The notes under the pieces were generated by a model, which made no database searches, was not told the origin of the DNA, and worked only from the letters and a program-made list of their open reading frames with translations. A stretch of 64,000 nucleotides of DNA, taken from positions 62,001 to 126,000 of the forward strand of contig CAVZDP010000001.1 of NCBI GenBank assembly GCA_963774075.1, written 5' to 3'. The number at the start of each line of letters is the position of its first letter. Position 1 is the first letter of the stretch. This DNA is from JBBQNR01 sp963774075. Lineage in GTDB: Bacteria > Actinomycetota > Thermoleophilia > Solirubrobacterales > JBBDJG01. Position numbers and translations under genes: made by a program. Shown here in pieces: positions 41,956 to 49,122 of the stretch.

Positions 41956-43275
41956 TCAATCGAACATGGCCGCTTCAGCGTCGGCGCGCGTTGGAGCGAT
42001 CACCATCCCGCCGAAGTAGGCAGTCGTGTAGGGGGTGTAGCCCTCGCCTTTGTAGAGCCCTCCCTCCCAGCGGAAGCTTCCCTCATAGTCAAGTGCCCGC
42101 ACGAGATTCGGCTGCGTCGTGTCCGAAACAGGATTCACCCAAGTGCCATTGCCCACACGATAGAACAGCTCCGTGATCGGGCCGTCCGACGAGAGCGAAT
42201 GAAACCGGTAGTGAACGAGCCAGTCGATCCACACATCCCTTACATCGCCCAGGCTCGGTATCTGCCACGTCTTTTGCGTACAACCGTCGCGGCCACCGCT
42301 CGTATTGAACTGCCAGCGATCGGCCGGATACCCATCGGTGGGGTGATACATCTGAATGCCATCGGCGAATCCGCTACCGGAGGACTCACAGTTTTGCGCT
42401 TGGTGCTTGGAGTTGCGCTGCGAGTAAACGATGCGATCGGGGAGCACCTGACCCGCCGGAGTCTGATGAGAGAAGGCGATCCACAGCTCGCGTCCCTCCA
42501 TGTCGTTGTCCCAAAGGTTCAACGGCCCGAATTCGATTCGCTCGCCCAATCCGCTCAACCCCCCAACTTCAAGCTTCGCTGCGTAACCCGTATTGCGCCG
42601 GCGGATCGCCGTCTGGTAGGTGAGCATGTTTGCGTGGCCGGATTTGAGATTGACGACTCCCGGCCATGAATTCAGACCCACGCTCTCGAAGCGCCCGTCG
42701 AACAACAAGGACAACGGCCCCCGTGGACTTGGCGAAGGGGGAATCTGCCCAGGTGTGGAATCCTCACCCGGATCGCTGTCGCCGGAGCCGTTCTCTTGGG
42801 CGCCATTCTGGCCTGGCTCGCGTGTGACGACGGCACGCCTGGCGGTGAGCGTCCCAAGCTTGGCCTTACCCAGCCTGCGCTGCATTCGCTTGCGCCGCAT
42901 CCGTACCTGAATCGCGATGCCGTCACCGGCCACCACGTCCGCCAGGTCATGCCTTCCATCGCCATTGAAGTCGGCGCCAATGAGCTGCGCATCGCTCAGG
43001 TCGAAGCGCGTCTCGCGGCCGTTGAAGCGACGGCCGTGGCGATTCGCGTGCTCGACCGACACGAGAAGAATCTCCCGGCTCACGTTCACGCGGGCGACTT
43101 GTCCCTTGAACGTGTATGTCACGACTCGGTTCGGACGGTCGCTTCCGTCGACCCCCCCACGATCACTCTCACGGGCGGATGCCAGGGTCGGTAGCGCGAG
43201 AACGGCAACGACGCCAGCGCTCACGAGCCCCCTCGCAAAGGTTCGTTGCAGCCCTATCCAACGTTCGGTCGCCAT
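41956..43275 (-). CDS. secreted multidomain protein: DUF5666-like region plus polysaccharide-lyase-like domain
   Basis: 439 residues from the ATG at 43275, with AAGG 5 bases upstream; the frame reaches 43371. The signal peptide is GLVSAGVVAVLALPTLASA, cleavage near residue 34. Residues about 45-130 form an OB-like domain similar to DUF5666 (YTFKGQVARVNVSREILLVS) with an EF-hand-like loop (DFNGDGRHDLADV). A Gly/Pro/Ser-rich linker follows. Residues about 185-439 are the lyase-like domain shared with 39479 (RFESVGLNSWPGVVNL, RIEFGPLNLWDNDMEGRELW, TPYTTAYFGGMVIAP). The two genes are likely a duplication. Extracellular glycan binding or cleavage is inferred. Confidence 0.7.
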   Translation of the reverse strand: MATERWIGLQRTFARGLVSAGVVAVLALPTLASARESDRGGVDGSDRPNRVVTYTFKGQVARVNVSREILLVSVEHANRHGRRFNGRETRFDLSDAQLIGADFNGDGRHDLADVVAGDGIAIQVRMRRKRMQRRLGKAKLGTLTARRAVVTREPGQNGAQENGSGDSDPGEDSTPGQIPPSPSPRGPLSLLFDGRFESVGLNSWPGVVNLKSGHANMLTYQTAIRRRNTGYAAKLEVGGLSGLGERIEFGPLNLWDNDMEGRELWIAFSHQTPAGQVLPDRIVYSQRNSKHQAQNCESSGSGFADGIQMYHPTDGYPADRWQFNTSGGRDGCTQKTWQIPSLGDVRDVWIDWLVHYRFHSLSSDGPITELFYRVGNGTWVNPVSDTTQPNLVRALDYEGSFRWEGGLYKGEGYTPYTTAYFGGMVIAPTRADAEAAMFD

Positions 43276-43317
43276 CGGGCCTTGATCGTCAGCCCCCCTT
43301 TGCCGCTCGCCGGGTTT

Positions 43318-43376
43318 CGACGCATGGGGCGTGGGCCGATCGACGCATGGGGTGCGGCCCCATCGACGCACGTATG
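43318..43376. repeat. 23-bp direct repeat, two copies plus a partial third
   Basis: A 23-base unit starting CGACGCATGGGG occurs at 43318-43340 and 43341-43363, differing at a few positions; a third partial copy (CGACGCACGTATG) begins at 43364. It lies 43 bases upstream of the lyase-like gene start (minus strand) and about 150 bases upstream of the gene at 43528. Tandem spacing of about two helix turns fits a dimeric operator or a simple repeat expansion. Confidence 0.55.
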
Positions 43377-43404
43377 AGTGGCTGACCGTTTCGTCTAACG
43401 CCGG

Positions 43405-43428
43405 AAAGGGCCCGGCTGCGGGCCTTTT
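43405..43428 (+). terminator. intrinsic-terminator-like hairpin between divergent genes
   Basis: AAAGGGCCC, loop GGCTGC and GGGCCTTTT form a 9-bp stem with one wobble pair, ending in four Ts. Both flanking genes are transcribed away from it, so nothing known reads into it. It may be a leftover from a lost gene, or may end a leader transcript of the gene at 43528. Confidence 0.45.
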
Positions 43429-43527
43429 GGCGTCTGCTCGACGGAAGGTTCGTCAGGTACGGCTCGTTAGAGGGGCGGATGACCGAGACCTTCGCCCTTG
43501 CTTCCCCGACCGCAGCCTGAAGGAAGC

Positions 43528-44562
43528 ATGTTCAGCAGGCCCAGGATCCCGCTGAGGAGCATCCTCACCGAGGGGGCGTTGCCCTCCGGCTTGCAGCGGC
43601 GTCTCTACCGGAAGCGCGGCTATCGCATTGCGCCCGACGTCCATTTTGCGCCGGGCGTCGTCATAGAAGCCGATGAGGTCGAGATCGGGCCCGGCTCGTC
43701 CTTGGGCTTCGCCACGGTGATCCGGGGCAAATCCGTGCGAATCGGCCGTCGCGTGGAAATCGGAGCGTTCTCGATCTTCGACGGACGCGACATCGTGATC
43801 GGCGACGACACCGTGATCAGGGAGCAGGTCTACGTTGGAGGACCGCTCTCACGGGACTCGTTCCTCGAGATCGGCAAGCGAGTGCGCGTCTTTCAAACTT
43901 GTTTTCTCAACCCGTCCCGGCCACTTCGGATTGGCGACGACACGGGTGTGGGCGGGCGATCGTCGATCTTCACGCATGGCTCGTGGCAGTCGGCCGTCGA
44001 TGGCTATCCCGTGACGTTCCAGCCCGTGACCATCGGACGCAACGTCTGGCTTCCATGGCACGTCTTCATCCTGCCCGGAGTCGAGATTGGCGACAACGCC
44101 ACGATAGGAGCGGGGTCGTTGATCAATCGGTCGGTGCCCGCAGGCACCTTTGCTGCCGGTGTCCCGGCGAGAGTGCTCAAGACCGAGAACGAGTGGCCCC
44201 GTCCGATCAGCGGGCAGGAACAGTGGTCCCTCGCACGCTCGATCTTCTCCGAGCTCGTCGACCACTTCGAGGACAACGGGGTTTCGGCGCAGCGATCAGA
44301 AAGCGATGGCCGGGCAGACGCGACTCTCTCGTACAACGGCAGTGCTCGAAAGGTCGCGCTGGTGGCCCGCAGCTCGGATGCTTCGACCAGCGATCAGATC
44401 GTCATCGCGCTCGATTGGAACGGAGCGAACCCAGGCCGTACCGCCAGCTGGTTCTCCCTTCGGGACAAACGTAAGGGTGGTTTGCCCGATCCCGTGAGCG
44501 CGGAGGTCGAGAGCTTCTTCGGGCGCTACGGCATTCGCTTCGCGCCGGTGGACGAGGAGTGA
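43528..44562 (+). CDS. hexapeptide-repeat acyltransferase-like protein
   Basis: 344 residues from the ATG at 43528, which has AAGGAAG just upstream; the frame extends to 43498. Residues about 45-210 are a left-handed beta helix of hexapeptide repeats (VVIEADEVEIGPGSSLGFAT, VRIGRRVEIGAFSIFDGRD). The end of the helix is typical of acetyltransferases: PVTIGRNVWLPWHVFILPGV, EIGDNATIGAGSLIN, AGVPARVLKTENE. A C-terminal domain of about 120 residues (SGQEQWSLARSIFSELVDHF...) is unassigned. It probably O- or N-acetylates a sugar. The Gfo/Idh gene overlaps its stop. Confidence 0.83.
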   Translation: MFSRPRIPLRSILTEGALPSGLQRRLYRKRGYRIAPDVHFAPGVVIEADEVEIGPGSSLGFATVIRGKSVRIGRRVEIGAFSIFDGRDIVIGDDTVIREQVYVGGPLSRDSFLEIGKRVRVFQTCFLNPSRPLRIGDDTGVGGRSSIFTHGSWQSAVDGYPVTFQPVTIGRNVWLPWHVFILPGVEIGDNATIGAGSLINRSVPAGTFAAGVPARVLKTENEWPRPISGQEQWSLARSIFSELVDHFEDNGVSAQRSESDGRADATLSYNGSARKVALVARSSDASTSDQIVIALDWNGANPGRTASWFSLRDKRKGGLPDPVSAEVESFFGRYGIRFAPVDEE

Positions 44563-45668
44563 CTGAGCGCATGCGAGCAGCGCTCATCGGTTGCGGCCAG
44601 ATCGCCCCGCACCACGTCAACGCCCTCGCCGACGTCCCCGGAGCCGAGCTCGTGGCGGTCTGCGACAGCGATCCACGTAGGGCGGCTGCGGTGGCAGCGA
44701 GCGCGCCGGGTTGCCGGGCTCACACGAACCTCGACGCGTTGATCGAGGAGGAGCGGCCCGATGTCGTTCACGTCCTCACGCCTCCTGCGAGCCACGCGCC
44801 GATAGCCGCCAGAGCCGCCCGTGCGGGTTGCAACGTGCTGGTGGAGAAGCCGTTCGCGCTCAGCGTGAGCGAAGCCGACGTGATGCTCGCGGCCGCGCGC
44901 GAGAGCCGCGTCGCGCTGGTGCCGAACCACAGCTATCTGCTGAAACCGTCGGTACTGAAGGCGCGCAGGCTCCTCAGGGCAGGGGCGATCGGAGACGTGG
45001 TCTTCGTGGACGGCTACTACGGGCTGTCGGCGGAGCCCGCATTCACGGAGGTTGGCGCCGCCCACTGGTCCCACCGGCTCCCGGGAGGAATCTTCACGAA
45101 CTTCCTTCCGCACCTTCTCTACCTACAGACCGAGTTCCTGGGATCGGTCGAATCCGTGGCCGGCGTGGCCCTGGTGGCCGAGGCGCGAAACGCATCGGAG
45201 CGATCGGAGCTGACCGTGCTGCTTCAGGGCGCCGCCGCGACGGGGGTGATCGAGATCTCGGCACGGGTTCGGCCTTACGCCAAGTACGTGCGCGTCTTCG
45301 GAACCAAAGGGATCCTCCACGCCGACCTCGCAAGCGAGGTGACCACCATTCACAGGGACCGGCGCGTACCTCGCATGGCCACGAAGGCGTTGTTCAATCT
45401 CGAGGAGGCTGGGCAGCTGGCGGGTGGAACCGTGGCGAACACGGCCAGGGTGCTCGCGCGAAGGATGCGAAGCGTGCCCGGCCTCCACAACACCGTTCGC
45501 GAGCTTTACTGCGCCTTGGGGGAGAGGCGACCTCCGCCCTTCACCGGGGAGGACGGCCGCGCGAACGTCGAGCTCATGGAGCAGGTGTGGGAGCGGATGC
45601 CGGTCGAGCCGGCCCGGTCGCCGGTGCCGGCGAACAAGGAGCCCGTTCAGCGTTTCGTCAGGGCGTGA
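44559..45668 (+). CDS. Gfo/Idh/MocA-family oxidoreductase, paralogue of 20926-21999
   Basis: 369 residues from a GTG overlapping the previous stop (GTGA); the ATG at 44571 gives the same start as the paralogue (MRAALIGCGQIAPHHVNALA). VHVLTPPASHAPIAARAARA, LVEKPFALSVSEADVML and SHRLPGGIFTNFLPHLLYLQ are the family motifs and closely match the protein at 20926. Two copies in one locus suggest two steps on related substrates, or recent duplication. It ends the plus-strand part of the glycan locus. Confidence 0.86.
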   Translation: MTERMRAALIGCGQIAPHHVNALADVPGAELVAVCDSDPRRAAAVAASAPGCRAHTNLDALIEEERPDVVHVLTPPASHAPIAARAARAGCNVLVEKPFALSVSEADVMLAAARESRVALVPNHSYLLKPSVLKARRLLRAGAIGDVVFVDGYYGLSAEPAFTEVGAAHWSHRLPGGIFTNFLPHLLYLQTEFLGSVESVAGVALVAEARNASERSELTVLLQGAAATGVIEISARVRPYAKYVRVFGTKGILHADLASEVTTIHRDRRVPRMATKALFNLEEAGQLAGGTVANTARVLARRMRSVPGLHNTVRELYCALGERRPPPFTGEDGRANVELMEQVWERMPVEPARSPVPANKEPVQRFVRA

Positions 45669-45874
45669 CGCGTGCTCCCGTCGCAGCGTCCGGGATGCCC
45701 ACGAGAATTCGCGGTGCAGTTCCACGGATCTTGGGAGATGGCAAGGGCTCGATGGAGCGTCGCCGTCAGGGCTGAGCCGCGATGTCCGTTGTTGGGTGAG
45801 CAAGCTCCCGTGTGCGGCACCGGGCCCCGGTCGGCGCGGGAGAGGATCCGAACGAAAGGGAGCAGTTGCCAGCC

Positions 45875-46279
45875 GTGGGCGGGAGGGACGTCGAAGAGCG
45901 AAGCGTCACGCTGGACTTCGACGACTTTGGCCACCGGGCCCTCGAAGAGCAGAGCCGGCGCTTCGAACTCTCCCGCGACGATTTCCTTCGCCTCGCCACG
46001 CTCCACTTCCTCACCGACCTCGAGTCGGAGCGAGCTGCCACGCGCGTTCCGTCTTTCCGCCGCGGCCCCGAGCAGGAGGGCGGGCTTACCCTGGCGCTCG
46101 AGCTGGAGATATCCGCCTGGCGGTCGCTGGAGGAGGAAGCGGCACGTCAGCGGGTGAGGCTCGAGCGGCTGCTCGAGCACGCGGTCCTCTACTTCATCGC
46201 CGACATAGACGCTGGACGCGTCACGCTCCGGATCCTCAAGTCGATCGAGGAAGCCGAGGAAGCCGAGGACGAAGGCTGA
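45875..46279 (+). CDS. small two-repeat protein, unknown function
   Basis: 134 residues from a GTG at 45875; starts at 45866 (TTG) and 45812 (GTG) share the frame. It consists of two similar units of about 45 residues, SVTLDFDDFGHRALEEQSRR followed by LSRDDFLRLATLHFLTD, and LTLALELEISAWRSLEEEAA followed by VRLERLLEHAVLYFIAD. Each has a beta strand then two helices, like a ribbon-helix-helix unit. The end is acidic (EEAEEAEDEG). It could bind DNA as a single-chain RHH pair, but no family is recognised. It converges with the sigma factor; a CTGACC-TGA-GGTCAG inverted repeat sits at its stop. Confidence 0.55.
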   Translation: MGGRDVEERSVTLDFDDFGHRALEEQSRRFELSRDDFLRLATLHFLTDLESERAATRVPSFRRGPEQEGGLTLALELEISAWRSLEEEAARQRVRLERLLEHAVLYFIADIDAGRVTLRILKSIEEAEEAEDEG

Positions 46280-46327
46280 CCTGAGGTCAGGCTGCGGGCC
46301 CGCCCGAACGGCCTCGCCCGGCCGGAT

Positions 46328-46948
46328 TCATCGCCCGCTCGCGGTCACAGGCCCCGCCTCGAGCTCGACGAGCGCCTCGCGCAGTGACTTGCGAGCCCGA
46401 TGGTGAAGGCCGTGGATGGAGCCCTCGGTCCTGCCTAGCTGCTCCGCGATCTCGCCGGGCGAGAATCCGGCCACGTGACGCAGGACCAGCACCTGGCGTT
46501 GCTCGGCGGTGAGGCTCTCCAGTGCCGTCCGCAGCGACTCCCAGCGCTCGAAGTCCATCTGCTCGTGACCTTCGTCACTCGTGCGGATCTCCTCGCAGGG
46601 CACGAGGCGACGCCCTCGCAGGTGGTCGAGCGCCGCGTTGCGGGCCACCCGCAGGATCCAGGCGGCGAAGGGCACGTCGCGCTCCTCGTACTTGACGATC
46701 GCGCTGGTCAGCTTCGCGAACACGTTCTGGGTTATGTCCTCGGCCTCGTGGAAGTCGCGCACGATGCTGTTGACGTAGCGGTACACGTCGTCGGCGTAGC
46801 GCACGTAGAGGAAGTGCAGTGCGCTGGTGTCGCCCTCCTTTGCGCGGGCGATCGCCCGCCCCAGTAGAGGGTCCCGGCTCGCCGCCGGACGCGCGAAACG
46901 GCCGGGGGGAGCGGGAGCGTTTCCGTGCCGTTCGCCTTTCACCTTCAT
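46328..46948 (-). CDS. ECF-type sigma-70 family RNA polymerase sigma factor
   Basis: 206 residues from the ATG at 46948, with a GGAG about 10 bases upstream; the frame reaches 47011. Region 2 is LHFLYVRYADDVYRYVNSIV and DFHEAEDITQNVFAKLTSAI. Region 4 is LTAEQRQVLVLRHVAGFSPG and EIAEQLGRTEGSIHGLHHRA, a clear helix-turn-helix. Such sigma factors direct polymerase to alternative promoters. No anti-sigma factor gene is adjacent. It lies between the glycan locus and the rplJ region, divergent from the coiled-coil gene at 47233. Confidence 0.9.
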   Translation of the reverse strand: MKVKGERHGNAPAPPGRFARPAASRDPLLGRAIARAKEGDTSALHFLYVRYADDVYRYVNSIVRDFHEAEDITQNVFAKLTSAIVKYEERDVPFAAWILRVARNAALDHLRGRRLVPCEEIRTSDEGHEQMDFERWESLRTALESLTAEQRQVLVLRHVAGFSPGEIAEQLGRTEGSIHGLHHRARKSLREALVELEAGPVTASGR

Positions 46949-47166
46949 CCTTTCGGAGCTCCGTTCCCAAATGACCTCAACAAAACGAACCCAATGAGGC
47001 CTCGCCTCCACCCACGCGAACGCGGAAGACTAGATCACCCGTCGACAATTGCAAGGGTCTCGGCGAAAGCTTTTTGTACGGCTATCGCGAAAGCGGTCGG
47101 GGTCCAGGCAAAACCTAAATCGAGACGCGACCGGTGGATCAGCGGGCACGAAGTTCCCCGCCCGGC

Positions 47167-47172
47167 TAGCCT
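47167..47172 (+). promoter_or_regulatory. candidate -10 box for the coiled-coil gene
   Basis: TAGCCT lies 61 bases before the GTG at 47233, in a context (GGCTAGCCTAGTG) similar to the TAACCTAGCC before rpoB. Weak evidence; no -35 identified. Confidence 0.28.
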
Positions 47173-47232
47173 AGTGCTGGAGTACTGGCGGGCGGCAGTG
47201 TGAGCCGATTCTGACAAGCGAGGAGTGTTGAA

Positions 47233-48219
47233 GTGGGTCGATTCGAGCGACAGGAAACGGGGGCCGACAGCCCCGCCGCCGCTCTCGAGAACGCAGCCGA
47301 CGAGCTCACCTCATCGGTCGAGCGCACGTTGCGGGAAATCGTGGAGGGAGCACAAGCACGTGCGGCGGAGATCGAGGCTGCGGCGCAGGCGCGCGCAGCG
47401 GAGATCGAGGAATCGGCCGCTCGCAAGGCCGATGAGATCAGGCGGGCGTCCGAGGGAAGGGCGGAGGAGGTCCTCCGCGCTGCGCTCGACCGAGCCTCCA
47501 GGATGCTCGGCGCGATCGATGCCGCCGACGAGAAGCTCGGCAGCACGATCTCAGCGCTGAGATCGGAGAGCCAGGCGCTCGCTTCGGAGTTGGAGCAAGC
47601 GAGGCTCCAGGTCTCCCAGATCGAGGACGGGGCCATTCCGTCTGCGCGGAGCGAGGAGGAGCCTCCGTCGGAGCCACTCGCCGAAGAGACCGCCGAAGAG
47701 ACCGCAGAAGTGTCGGACGAGCAGGTCCCGGACCTGAACGCGAAAAGCGAGGAGCCGGCCGCTGAAGGCGATGCCTCGGCCGAGCAGGGCGAGGAGCCGG
47801 AGAGGCAGGGCGAGGAGCCCGGCGAGCCCGACGAGGAGCTTGGCGAGACCGACGAGCCCGACGAGGAGCCTGACGAGCCCGACGAGGCGCCCGACGTCAA
47901 CAACGAGGAGCCCGACGAGCAGGTCCCGGAGGCAGATGGCCAGGCGGACCCCCCGAGACTCGAGCACGCGTCTTCGGACGAGGCCGCCCCGGCGCCTCGC
48001 GAGCAGGGTGCCGAGAGCGCCGAGATTCGCGGCATGATCCGCGAGCAGATAATGAGGATGTATCGCAGCGGAAGGTCTCGGGCCGAGGCCGAGCGCTTCC
48101 TGATGCGGTTCAACCAGGGGGAGTCGTACATGAGTCTCGTCGACGCCATCTACGGCGATGGCCAGGGAGGGACCGACAAGGGCCGGGGCATCCTGGGCCT
48201 GCGTCGACGGCAGCGCTAG
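47233..48219 (+). CDS. acidic coiled-coil protein, paralogue of 274-987
   Basis: 328 residues from a GTG with GGAG upstream. Residues about 20-125 are a coiled coil whose start LREIVEGAQARAAEIEAAAQ repeats the motif of the first gene in the window. Residues about 135-255 are an acidic linker with many GEEP, PDEEP and DEPDE units. The C-terminal module (RGMIREQIMRMYRSGRSRAE then AERFLMRFNQGESYMSLVDA) matches the other copy almost residue for residue, and the tail is basic (GILGLRRRQR). It stands just upstream of the rplJ leader, as its paralogue stands upstream of rpmG. The function is unknown. Confidence 0.78.
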   Translation: MGRFERQETGADSPAAALENAADELTSSVERTLREIVEGAQARAAEIEAAAQARAAEIEESAARKADEIRRASEGRAEEVLRAALDRASRMLGAIDAADEKLGSTISALRSESQALASELEQARLQVSQIEDGAIPSARSEEEPPSEPLAEETAEETAEVSDEQVPDLNAKSEEPAAEGDASAEQGEEPERQGEEPGEPDEELGETDEPDEEPDEPDEAPDVNNEEPDEQVPEADGQADPPRLEHASSDEAAPAPREQGAESAEIRGMIREQIMRMYRSGRSRAEAERFLMRFNQGESYMSLVDAIYGDGQGGTDKGRGILGLRRRQR

Positions 48220-48248
48220 CGGCCAGAGCGCATGGTCCCGGAGCCTAG

Positions 48249-48254
48249 TACCAT
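48249..48254 (+). promoter_or_regulatory. candidate -10 box for the rplJ leader
   Basis: TACCAT in the context CCTAGTACCATGGCGCG. Near-identical contexts stand before rpsL (CCTTGCTACCATCGCGCC) and fusA (CCCTGCTATCATCGCCG), which suggests a shared class of ribosomal promoter. No clear -35. Confidence 0.42.
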
Positions 48255-48280
48255 GGCGCGCTGACGCGACGACGACATTT

Positions 48281-48393
48281 TCCGAGCGCCGAAGACGGTT
48301 GGCGGCCGAGAGGCGGAAGTCCAGCCCAGGCGGGGAGAGAGGACCGAAGTGATCCCTGTGCCCGCCTGCGAGCGGGCTTTTTCGTGGCCGGCC
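48281..48393 (+). ncRNA. L10 leader (autoregulatory mRNA leader of rplJ-rplL)
   Basis: The stretch between the promoter box and rplJ contains CGCCGAAGACGGTTGGCGGC, which resembles the conserved AGAC-containing core of actinobacterial L10 leaders, followed by pairing segments and an intrinsic terminator (48360-48382). In this leader class the L10-L7/L12 complex binds the RNA and reduces expression. The boundaries are approximate and the pairing was judged by eye. Confidence 0.62.
48360..48382 (+). terminator. intrinsic terminator inside the rplJ leader
   Basis: GCCCGC, loop CTGCGA and GCGGGC followed by TTTTT: a perfect 6-bp GC stem with a 5-T run, ending 39 bases before the rplJ start. Placed inside the leader it is a natural attenuator. 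Confidence 0.72.
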
Positions 48394-48421
48394 CCGCCGA
48401 AGAGCTGAAGACAGGAGACAG

Positions 48422-49120
48422 TTGAAGAAAGAGCAGAAGTCGCAGGTCGTGCACGAGATCGCGGCCCAGATCAGCGGGTCGGAGGCGATCTACGCGGCGG
48501 ACTACCGAGGTCTGACCGTTTCGCAGGCCGCCACCCTGCGGGCGCGCCTGCGCGATGTCGACACGAGCTTCCGCATCGTGAAGAACACCCTCACGCTGCG
48601 CGCGGCCGACGAGGCGGGCGCCGAGACCGTCAAGGAGCTCGTCGACGGCCCGACGGCCTTCGCGTTCGTGAAGGGCGACCCGGCGATGGCCGCCAAGGCG
48701 ATCGACGTCTTCGCCCGCCAGGAGCGCGTGATGGAGGTCCGCGGCGGCGTGATCGAGGGCAAGCTCCTGTCGGCCGACGATTTCAGGCTGCTCGCCCGCC
48801 TGCCGGCGCGCGAGCAGCTCATCGCGCAGCTCGCGGGCGTTGTGGCGTCGCCCGTGACGGGCCTCGTTCGGGGCCTCGGCTCGCTCTTGTCGGGCCTGGC
48901 GATCGCGCTGGGGCAGGTACGGGACCAGATGCCGGCGGAGGAGAGCCCACCGCCCAAGCAGGAGGCTCCGGCGGCCGAGGAGCCGCCAGCAGAGGAGCCG
49001 GCGGCCGAAGCTCCCGCGGAGGAGGCTTCGGCGGAGGATTCGAGCGATGGACCTGCCGCGGAAGAGCAGCAGGCCGAGGAAGAAAAACCTGAGGATTCTG
49101 ACGAGAAGGAGGCTGAGTAG
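48422..49120 (+). CDS. rplJ: 50S ribosomal protein L10 with long acidic tail
   Basis: 232 residues from a TTG with AGGAG 4 bases upstream. The conserved core starts KKEQKSQVVHEIAAQISGSE and includes AIYAADYRGLTVSQAATLRA and FRIVKNTLTLRAADEAG. L10 anchors L7/L12 dimers to the GTPase centre. After the normal end (SLLSGLAIALGQVRDQ, about residue 173) comes a tail of about 59 residues made of Ala, Pro and Glu (AEEPPAEEPAAEAPAEEASA). Typical L10 is about 165-180 residues. The rplA gene that usually precedes it is 44.7 kb away. Confidence 0.95.
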   Translation: MKKEQKSQVVHEIAAQISGSEAIYAADYRGLTVSQAATLRARLRDVDTSFRIVKNTLTLRAADEAGAETVKELVDGPTAFAFVKGDPAMAAKAIDVFARQERVMEVRGGVIEGKLLSADDFRLLARLPAREQLIAQLAGVVASPVTGLVRGLGSLLSGLAIALGQVRDQMPAEESPPPKQEAPAAEEPPAEEPAAEAPAEEASAEDSSDGPAAEEQQAEEEKPEDSDEKEAE

Positions 49121-49122
49121 CA

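Noticed and set aside
46276..46290. CTGACC-TGA-GGTCAG inverted repeat at the stop of the two-repeat protein
   Set aside because: A 6-bp stem without a T-run is too weak to call a terminator; it is kept only as a possible operator in the text.
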